Assembly (NCBI GenBank): GCA_033220425.1
Contig: CM065646.1
Location: forward strand, 3,851,501-3,915,500
Direction: 5' to 3'
DNA length: 64,000 bases
Origin: Lepraria neglecta
Taxonomy: Eukaryota > Ascomycota > Lecanoromycetes > Lecanorales > Stereocaulaceae
In this document: positions 56,618 through 64,000 of the stretch, piece after piece
Layout of the letters: the number at the start of each line of letters is the position of its first letter
Numbering within the stretch: the stretch's first letter is position 1
The notes under the pieces: model-generated
Told to the model about the DNA's origin: nothing
Database searches by the model: none
The model's input: only the letters and a program-made list of their open reading frames with translations
Translations under genes and position numbers: made by a program

Positions 56618-57850
56618 TTACCATCCCTTCTCCCACGTCCTACCGCCCACTCCCCAATGCTCCTCTCTTTCGTCGATCTTTCTCTCGCTCCAAGACTTAT
56701 CCCTTGTTCCAAGAGCCTGCGCAAGACGCCTCTGTTCCTTACGATGCAAGTGCACAGCATACTCAACCTCGGTTCTCCAACCCACCATCCCGTCGATTCT
56801 CTCGCGTAGTTCACGAATATGGGGATTTTCCTTTACATTGTCCTCTTTTTCCTGCGTGTAGATCTCCACTTCTGCTTCGGTGACCATTGTTCCTCGGTAA
56901 GGAACCAGGTTTTGGTGGGGAGAAAGGGGGTCTGGGAGTCCGGGCACGAGGGGGAGAGTGATTGATGGCCCGGCTTCGGTATTGTCTGGGAAACCTACCC
57001 GCGTCGATCTGTACACATGTCAGGGTTAGAATCCCTTTTCTAGTTCCACGATTGAATTAAAACCCAAGTCTCAGGAGCAATGGGGGGCAAAATCCCCATC
57101 ATTTACACCAAGAATATGGTCCAAGAACTCAATTTGCGATGTATAGGAAGGGTAAAGGACCAAGAGAATGTACATACCGATGGCGTTCGGGCCTGTGATT
57201 CTCTTTCACTTCCTTGATCATCCGATCCAAAATTATCCAATCGCACTCAATCCACTCGTTCAAATGCTCCACCCTATCGGCTAATTTCCGCAACTGCGAC
57301 ATGTGATGGTTGAACAATCCCTCCCAACCAGGATCCTCATCAGGGGTAGATTCCCTTCGTGGGGCAGAGTCTTGGGGATATTTACCGGTCGATTCACCAG
57401 CATTCCGGGTGGGAGTCCTTGGTTGCTTAGAAGTTTTGAGGATAGGGACCGGTGCTGACGTTGGAGGTGAAGGGATGGACGCCTTAAATGTTGGACGCTC
57501 GCTAGAACCATCAAGTTTTGGAGGCTCACTGGACGAAGCTGCGACAGGTGTACGTGACTGTATAGGAGTCTTGCGTCTGGAAGGGGGCGTAAATGGTGGC
57601 GGTGTTGGGGGTCGAGGTGAAGTCGATTCTTGGGACAGGGGGGTGGTGGAGTGGTGGCTCTCTAAAGACAAGAAGACACACACATTAGCGGGCATGGTCA
57701 AGAAGCGGTGGGGAAAGAGGGATAATAGCCCACCTTTTTTCCCTCAGCTCGGGATCCACTGGCGTTGGGGTTCGTTCTGTTTCGGAGGAAATCCTTGCTC
57801 TTTGTCCTGATATGTTTCCCTGACTTGCTGATTGACTGGATGAAAGGCAT
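56618..57850 (-). CDS. Hypothetical Pro/Ser-rich protein with helical C-terminus (329 aa)
   Basis: Three exons: 57850-57734, 57659-57178, 57008-56618, with introns of 74 and 169 bp. The sum is 990 nt. The start MPFIQSISKSGKHIRTKSKD gives a basic N-terminus. The middle is Pro/Ser/Thr-rich (RPPTPPPFTPPSRRKTPIQ), then a helical segment (MSQLRKLADRVEHLNEWIEC, IILDRMIKEVKENH) and a second helical, charged segment after the last intron (NPHIRELRERIDGMVGWRTE, HLHRKEQRRLAQALG). The helices suggest a coiled-coil protein. I recognise no family. The first acceptor could also be two bases earlier, but then the frame fails, which supports the chosen model. Confidence 0.65.
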
Positions 57851-58284
57851 TGCACTACAATACTGCAGGATAAGCGGGTAGCAATAAGTAGTGATGGAGC
57901 TTGTTGAGGAGGCATTGTGAGTGCTGGTGAGATCTTGGCCTGCTAGACTGCAAATCAACCATTATCATATGCTAAAGGCTGAGTATCCTTTAAATATATA
58001 TTATATTTAAGGTAAACTTTTCCCAATTGAATAATTCTCTCAAGTGAGTTGCTCTTTCTTCTTACTTGGTCGCTGAAAGCTCTTGCCAATTGAGACGCAC
58101 ATCACCAGGTACACGCACGAAAGACGCAATGATGTGAACGACTTGCTTTTTGGGTATCTATGCTATGCCGCAATGCGGTAAACTCATGAAATGCCTTCCC
58201 TTCCATCTAGCGTACAAAGAAACGTGATCCTATCATCCATAACTCCAACAGAGCGACAGATGAAGCCGATCCAACCCACAGGCA
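57851..58284. other. Spacer upstream of the hypothetical gene
   Basis: Includes an AT-rich tract near 57990-58015 (TTTAAATATATATTATATTT), probably promoter sequence. No gene supported. Confidence 0.4.
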
Positions 58285-58610
58285 CACCAAAGTCCTCCTA
58301 TCCTCCTTCCACCTCTAAAAACTTTCCAGTCTTGACTTGAGTCGTTGCCGGTCAGCTCTCAGAGACGAAACGCGAACAGGATCAGTAAAGTGTGCCCCAC
58401 CGGCCTCCTCCTCTCCTCCTCCCACCTCTAGAAACATTCCGACCTTGAATTGAGTCGTTGCCGGTCAGCTCCCAGTGATGAGACGCGAAAAAGAATTGTC
58501 CAGTGCCCCACCGAACTCCTTCCATCCTCATCCTACCTCTAGAAACTTTCCAGCCTTGACTTAAGTCGTTGCCGGTCAGCTCCCAGTGATAAGGGGTGAA
58601 CAAAATTCGT
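58285..58610. repeat. Three tandem copies of a unit of about 112 bp
   Basis: The word GTCGTTGCCGGTCAGCT occurs at 58341, 58454 and 58565, spacing 113 and 111 bp. Around it each copy has CCACCTCTAGAAAC, a TTGA(C/A)TT(G/A)AG-like word, CAGTGATGAGACGCGAA and CCCCACCG. The array ends about 100 bp before the 3' end of the 951-aa gene on the minus strand and has no long open frame of its own. Confidence 0.8.
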
Positions 58611-58708
58611 AAGGCATGGTGTCAGTAGAATTGGCGACTCCTGCCGCCCATGTCCAGAAAAGGGTTGTGAGAAGTGAATGTATTGAGAGAAAATTGATGA
58701 AGTGCTGC

Positions 58709-61660
58709 CTAAGCAGCTGCGCCCAGAGCAGCACGCTGACCTGCTCGAGAGGCTGTAAACGCGTCATATTCAATGTCAAGATCCTGCGCTGTAGCATCAG
58801 CGTCCGCTGGTGTCCATCCAGCGTTAAGGGCCTGCTGCACTTTGTCGCTCGTCACGAAGTTGTTTGCGAAAGTGCCTCTTGGCGGGAAGGTGGCTGTGCT
58901 TGCTGAAGGAGCGGTGGTTGAGTTACTATTGCTGGTACCGGCCCGTTGTTGCTGACGCTTGTACTCTGCAAATTCGGCTTCCTCCTCTTCAATGGCGGCA
59001 CGAGTGTCATGAACATCATCCCAACTCTGCTCAACAAAATCCCTCACTCTCGAATTCATTGTCTTTGCGTAGTCATCGTAGGCAGAGGCATGGCCAGCTT
59101 GCGTAGTGGCAGAAGCAGCGTGTTGTCCGACCAGGCTTGCGCTTGGATGTTGCGCTCCCATGAAAAGGCGCTGGAGACCAGGGTGGGCCGGGTCGTAGCG
59201 TGGGATGTGTCGACCTTCGATGTCAGGGTCATATTCGAAATCGTCCTGCGATTTGTTTGTATCGGTTGGCTGCACTGTGGAGAGATCCTCGTCGGCTTCC
59301 GAGCCTACAGTGGATGTGGAGAGACGGCTCGACTCTCGAAGCCTACTGCCAGTCCGTGGCTGATGTATCAACGCTTTTTGCCTAGCCTTCTCCACAGCAT
59401 CAACGAAGGGACGACCAGCCGTAGAAGACGCTGAGGGTAAAGAAGCATGGCTTGGATTCGGTCGCGGTGGTGGGGCCATTGGCTTTGATGGCGAAGGCGA
59501 TGAGGGGCCTGCAACAGGAGCTGTCTGAGACTGCGTGGATGGTGATGTCGAGGTCTGAGATGTAGGCTGAGCGGTAGCGGCGGTCGACGATGCTGCTTTG
59601 GTTGGCGTGTCGCCGTCTCCAAGGTCTTCCTCTTCGTCGGAGTCGCTATCTCCAGGAGACGGCACTGTGAACGAGTTTGGTTGTGTCGTAGGAGCGGACG
59701 GAGTGATGATAGCTTTCGATGCGATCTGTCCTGCGAGTGGTTGATCATCGAACATGTTATCATCAGGGGCAGTGCGTGATCTAGAAACCGCAAATGTTGT
59801 GCCAGTGTAAGGTCGAGCCTCGTGCGGGTCCCCAACAATCTCATTGTCAGGTAAGCTTGGGCGACTCCTCTTGGCGGGTCGTCCTTTCGTTGGGGTATCT
59901 TGTTCCTCCTCTTCACCGTCACTATCTGAGTGGCCAAAATAGACCAAGTCCATGCCAAAGCCACCACCGCTTGGATTTGGAATCTCATCAGGAGAAGGCA
60001 GACGCAGACGCTTTCGCTTCGTTCCAGGCACCTGAGCTGCCTCCAGTTGAGCCTCAAGCTTGCTTCTCTCACTATAGAGGCGCTCTCTCTCTTTTGAGAT
60101 CATCTCCCGCTCTGCCGCCATTTTCTCTTGCTGTGCTCTGAGCTCCGCTTGTTGCTTCTTGAATGCACGTTGCTCCTCAGTCTCCGCCTTAGCCCGGACG
60201 TAGTTCAATAACCTTGGCTCATGACGACGGTTAGCTGGACCTTCCGTAGCAAATCCACTTGAAGTGTCACGGTAAGTGTCAAAGTGAATCTCCGTACCGC
60301 CATTCTGTTGGCGAGGCTTTGTCTGCGGGCCGAGTTGTGATTGAATATTGGCTTGTCGAGTGGAAGTGTTAATGTCAATGTCCGTACCGCCATTCTGTTG
60401 GCGAGGCTCTGTCTGCGGGCCGAGTTGTGATTGAAGATTGGCTTGTCGAGCGAACGTGATTGGATGAGGGTTGGGTCGGTCAAAGTCCAACGTTCTGGCT
60501 TGCGATTGCAGATCTGGCGTGACTGCTGGGCGGGGTTGGGTAGCTATGCTAGCTGATGGTGTACGACGGGATGAGAATGGAAGGAATTTGGAGACCGTCT
60601 TGGCAGAAGGCAGAAGGCTTGTGAGACCCCATCCTGGCGCACGTGGTGTTTCCGGAACCTGATCTACTTTTGGCTCTTCGCGTGGTTCGGAAGAAAGCCC
60701 TAGAACATGTTGTCCGCCCTCATCTGGAGTTTCTATATGGTTGTATTGATTCTCTTGTTCCTCCAATTCAGTCCACTTCCGATTCTTATCGGCGTACGAA
60801 ACCGGGCGGTATGCGTATGGGTTCGGCGGATTCTTGGGGCCCAGAGCCAGATTACCGTCCGCGTCAAACATGCTGGTTCCAATGTTGGTGGGCTTCGCTC
60901 GCTTGCGAGGTGGTTCTTTGGGCTCAGGCTCAGAGCCCGGCCTCACCGTCTCTTGTATGGTTTCAGGGATCTCGACCTCTCCGCGCTTGCGTTTGGAACC
61001 TGGCAATTCAGTAAATAAGGCCGTTTTCCGGGATGGGATCCCTGCAAAAAGCAGGCCCCAACGGGGGGTTTGAGTGGATACGTCAACATAAGAGTTGCTT
61101 GGGACCGCACTTAGAGTGGGAGACGCGGGGGGGTATGTGGGGCTGTAGGGCACAGACTGCGGGGAAGGAGAAGCAGAATTCTTACGGTTCTGTGCTTGTA
61201 CCTACGCAATTCAGTGTTAGCATCGGAGGAATCAAGCCAGAAAACAGCTCTGCAGGGCAGTATGAAGGTGTCTAGGAATTCAGAGACGTGCACTTACTGA
61301 CTGTTCCGACGCTCCCTCTTGCTCGCTGCCATTGGCGGTCTGATCTGATGCCTGTTGCTGTGCGAGTGACGGAGTGCGCCTAGTAGGTCTCCCACGACCC
61401 CGGCGTGCTGTCTTCTGTGCTGCTGTCGAGGGTTGTATAGCGGGCTGAGGCTGTGTCAAATCTTCGCTAGTATCATTCTGTGCTGCTGTCGAGGGTTGTG
61501 TAGTGGTCTGAGGTTGTGTCAAAGCTTCGCTAGTATCATTCTTTCGAGTCCTACGACGTCTGGTTCTTGGCTCATCGGTCAAGGCTTGCGGAGGCGATGG
61601 CGGTATACCGGCCTGCTCTTGCTGGACTCTCTGGGCTCGGGTCTTCCTCATGGTACTCAT
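58709..61660 (-). CDS. Large disordered, probably nuclear protein (951 aa)
   Basis: Two exons, 61660-61298 and 61201-58709, joined in phase 0 across a 96-bp intron (donor GTAAGT, acceptor GCGTAG). The start is MSTMRKTRAQRVQQEQAG. Basic clusters (ARRGRGRPTRRTP, GSKRKRGEVEIP, PRKRAKP, GTKRKRLRLP) look like nuclear localisation signals and an AT-hook-like GRGRP. A charged coiled coil (AFKKQQAELRAQQEKMAAER, SKERERLYSERSKLEAQLEA) lies in the middle. Acidic and Ser/Thr-rich stretches make up most of the rest. The C-terminus (SWDDVHDTRAAIEEEEAEFA, then VTSDKVQQALNAGWTPADAD) is less repetitive. Two internal tandem repeats are described separately. I recognise no catalytic domain; a chromatin or nuclear-scaffold role is inference from composition. 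Confidence 0.8.
60285..60470 (-). repeat. In-frame tandem duplication of 90 bp inside the 951-aa gene
   Basis: Two near-identical units 90 bp apart (CATTCTGTTGGCGAGGCT at 60301 and 60391 on the plus strand). Each encodes QSQLGPQTEPRQQNGGT or QSQLGPQTKPRQQNGGT, so the protein holds a 30-residue tandem repeat. Confidence 0.8.
61412..61545 (-). repeat. In-frame tandem duplication of 63 bp in exon 1 of the 951-aa gene
   Basis: The word CTGTGCTGCTGTCGAGGG at 61415 and 61478 marks two 63-bp units. They encode two 21-residue repeats of the form NDTSE(A/D)LTQPQ followed by QPSTAAQ. Confidence 0.8.
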
Positions 61661-62325
61661 GGTTGCAGTCAAAATGGAGGGGGTGGCCCTAAGGGCTGAA
61701 AGGTGTTGCAAGAGGTTCAGATGTGCTTGAACGAGTCTTAGAAGGTGTCAAAATAAGTTTGCTGATGAAATTGAGGTGATGTAGTCGATTGAGAAAAGTG
61801 TGTTGTGGGTGTGGTAAGTGATTGTGTTGCTGTGATTCTTGTTGATGATTTTCGGATACCCGTGTAGGGCTGACTAGCGCGCTTTCTGGAAACGCCTGCT
61901 GGAAACAGCTACGTGAAGAACAAGGGGACCACTGAAAGCTTGACAGCACATAATCTAAGCTAGGGGCAACACATCGTTTATCAAAGGTTTTGTGTGACTT
62001 GGATTCGTTCATATGAACATTGAGGCACACATGCATCTCTAGGCTATCTACTATGCCAACAAAGGCCTACGCTACATGGGCATTCTCCTTCCTCGGCCCC
62101 ACATGTGACAACAGCAGAAGTACATGACAGCTCCGCCAATTGTCACACCCGTCTTTCGTCAAGAATAAGCCCCCTGTACTGTAACTGAGCCGATCGTTCC
62201 ATTTAAAGGTACCAGCATGACCCACACTCTAACCATAAGTCTTCGTACCAGTCCCAACCATAATTCAAGCCGATGATCTAGACCATTAGCTCTTTTGTTG
62301 TAGCCAAGGCCAGCGATAGCCTGCA
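61661..62325. other. Spacer between the 951-aa gene and uS15m
   Basis: Leader and promoter of the 951-aa gene and the 3' flank of the ribosomal protein gene. No gene supported. Confidence 0.45.
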
Positions 62326-63400
62326 TCATTCGACGGCAATCTGCCCCTTCCAGCACGCGGGTGTCAGTCCGAGAGTCTGTATCATATGCTGCCATCGTTC
62401 TGAACCCCTCTCTTTCTTTTCCATGTATTTCAATAGCTTTTGCCGCCGATGTAAAAGGAGCCTCAGGTTTCGCTTGTTGATCTTGTCGTTGCGGTTCTCG
62501 CCCTCGTAGCGATCTGCCAGTACCCGTATCTTTGCCGTCAGAATACCAATCTGCACCTCTGACGAGCCTGTATCAGGTCCTGCCCTGGGCGTTGACTCAG
62601 GAACTTGGGCGAGGGCACTCCGCGTCACAACCGCAGGCGCTTTTGGCTTCAATGTTAGGTCTGTCTTGTGCCGTCCAAAAGTCTCGACGATGCGCTCAAC
62701 GTTCTTCTTGGTCCGATGTAGGCTGCTACTATTCGCAAGACTGATGATACGCTGTACTGCTTCTGCGGCGGCGGCGTGTCGTGCTTCCCATTTCCGACGC
62801 TCCTTAGCTTCGCGATCTGGATCCTCTCTTTCGGTGTTTGTAGGCGCCAGTGGCTCTGTAAGCCAACGAGAGAAATTGATTGACCTTTCTAGCTCTTCGG
62901 GTCGGACTCCGTGATCTAGATGGATCTCCTTTGAGGCATGCGCTGGCGATGGGGGTGGCTTGTCAGGATTCGCCTTCAAAGCTTCAAGAGAGATCGCGTC
63001 TGCCTCCTGCGCAACTTGTTGGGGAACGATTTTATCGAATGATTCGACAAAGGATGTGGGAACGCCGCGGATGGGATCCCCCAGCTCTTTAGCCCTTTGC
63101 TCTTTGAGTGTAGCCTGTCGACTTAGGTTGGCGTCTTTGCGGGCTTTGGCCTGACGCAGCGCGTATGAATCACGGTGATCATCTTTCTTGACTTTTTTGA
63201 CAGTCGTCGCTAAGGTACTAGTTGTAGAAAATAGAAGATGTGACGATGTTAAGGCAGGGGCGAGAAAGCCTGGAGGGGCGTGGTTCCATAACGACTCTGT
63301 CACGGAATTAGCAAGTGCACTACAATCATATGTTAATTAATTAAGAGTCTGTACCATATGTGTTGCGTGCAGGCAGCCGCAATGATAGCCGTGAAGCCAT
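62326..63400 (-). CDS. Mitochondrial small-subunit ribosomal protein uS15m
   Basis: Two exons, 63400-63355 and 63296-62326, with a 58-bp intron (63297-63354, branch GCTAATTC, acceptor GACAG); 338 aa. Exon 1 (MASRLSLRLPARNTY) gives an Arg/Ser-rich mitochondrial targeting start. The uS15 core is at the C-terminus: GSSEVQIGILTAKIRVLADR, then NDKINKRNLRLLLHRRQKLL and KYMEKKERGSERWQHMIQTL. Bacterial S15 is about 89 aa; the long N-terminal extension is usual for the fungal mitochondrial protein (Mrps28). It binds small-subunit rRNA. Choosing the acceptor at 63297 rather than the nearer TGTAG restores both frame and a good targeting sequence. Confidence 0.93.
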
Positions 63401-63626
63401 CTTATGGCATTGGAAGTGATTGTTGATTGCGGTTCAATGTTCCCAAATTTCTCGCCTCGTAAAATACAGGATCGAGCTAAGCTAGCGCAGCAAGAAAACT
63501 TACGCTAGCTCCACGCACAAACATTCTAGCCGAAAATCTTCTTCAAGCTCTTAGACACCACACAACAGCAGCTATTCCCTGCCTTCCCTTCATATCTTGC
63601 GCTTTCCAGAGATCGAGACCTTCAAG
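63401..63626. promoter_or_regulatory. Short divergent promoter between uS15m and uS2 genes
   Basis: Only 226 bp separate the start codons of the mitochondrial uS15m gene (-) and the cytosolic uS2 gene (+). Pyrimidine-rich stretches (near 63575-63605) precede the uS2 start, as is common in fungal ribosomal protein genes. No specific binding site is claimed. Confidence 0.55.
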
Positions 63627-64000
63627 ATGGCGCCCTCCAACCTTCCGTCCATCTTCAACGCCACGTCTCAAGACATTGAGATGCTGCTTGCAGCACAATG
63701 CCATCTCGGCTCCAAGAACCTACAGGTTCACATGGAGCCATACCTGTGGAAGACTCGTCCCGATGGAATCAACGTGATCAATATCGGCAAGACCTGGTAA
63801 GATGGATGCCTCCATTCTGGATCTCGTCCTCAAGCATGGCTGCTAATTGAGTCGCGATATAGGGAAAAAGTCGTCCTCGCAGCTCGCATCATCGCCGCAG
63901 TCGACAACCCAGCTGATATCGCCGTCATCTCCGCTCGTCCCTATGGTCAACGTGCTGTACTCAAGTTCGCTGCTCATACCGGTGCCGTCGCTATCGCCGG
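63627..64000 (+). CDS. RPS0: 40S ribosomal protein uS2 (Rps0), cut by window end
   Basis: Exon 1 is 63627-63796; a 66-bp intron (63797-63862) follows; exon 2 runs from 63863 past the window end. The text [50 protein letters not shown] then [20 protein letters not shown] and [20 protein letters not shown] is that of the eukaryotic uS2 protein (Rps0, laminin-receptor-like RPSA). It is part of the small cytosolic subunit and is needed for 20S pre-rRNA processing. The window holds about the first 100 of an expected 270 to 290 residues. The frame is clean. Confidence 0.97.

Noticed and set aside
59368-60072. 234-residue minus-strand open frame
   Set aside because: Out-of-frame shadow of the 951-aa gene, rich in Arg/His/Pro from low-complexity codons.

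Overview
The window is nuclear DNA of a filamentous ascomycete (Pezizomycotina; I cannot fix the class). The basis is short GT-AG introns of about 45 to 125 bp with CTAAC/CTAAT-like branch sites and fungus-specific families: CFEM, DOMON-cytochrome b561, RTA1, Zn2Cys6 factors, fungal-type GH25 and fungal Tc1/mariner relics. I rebuilt exon structures by hand from splice signals and checked that spliced lengths are multiples of three. No PKS/NRPS backbone, tRNA, rRNA, CRISPR array or retroelement was recognised.

Left part, 1 to about 43.5 kb, is gene-sparse and accessory. In order: a hypothetical gene running off the left edge (-); a small secreted Cys-rich protein (+); a decayed Tc1/mariner element (-) ending about 150 bp upstream of an intact omega-amidase Nit2-type gene (+); a small C2H2 zinc-finger gene (-); a GPI-type protein with three CFEM modules (+); a second decayed Tc1/mariner element (-); a decaying group (-) made of a secreted beta-propeller protein, a Zn2Cys6 regulator and a P450 fragment; a DOMON-cytochrome b561 protein (+); 64-bp tandem repeats; a divergent Rho-like GTPase (-); a membrane aspartic-protease-like protein lacking its first catalytic Asp (+); a GH25 lysozyme (-); a decayed F-box gene (-).

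From 32.4 to 39.4 kb lies a group with a sterol theme: relics of a Baeyer-Villiger monooxygenase, of a CYP51 (sterol 14-alpha-demethylase) paralogue and of an RTA1-like membrane protein, followed by an intact five-exon sterol delta-7 reductase (DHCR7-like). A GH27 glycosidase (+) closes the accessory part.

Right part, 43.5 to 64 kb, is compact and mostly housekeeping: Deg1/Pus3 pseudouridine synthase, Yen1/GEN1 Holliday-junction resolvase (with a GC-AG intron after a 14-nt first coding exon), Arp10/Arp11 dynactin subunit, Dgk1-type CTP-dependent diacylglycerol kinase, Spb4 DEAD-box helicase, an intact P450, two disordered hypothetical proteins, mitochondrial uS15m and, divergent from it and cut by the window end, cytosolic ribosomal protein uS2 (Rps0). 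Gene pairs here are only 40 to 400 bp apart.

Most interesting: the triple-CFEM gene, in which every module carries two introns at the same positions and phases; the sterol group with one surviving member; and the sharp change from decaying accessory DNA to intact housekeeping genes near 43.5 kb.
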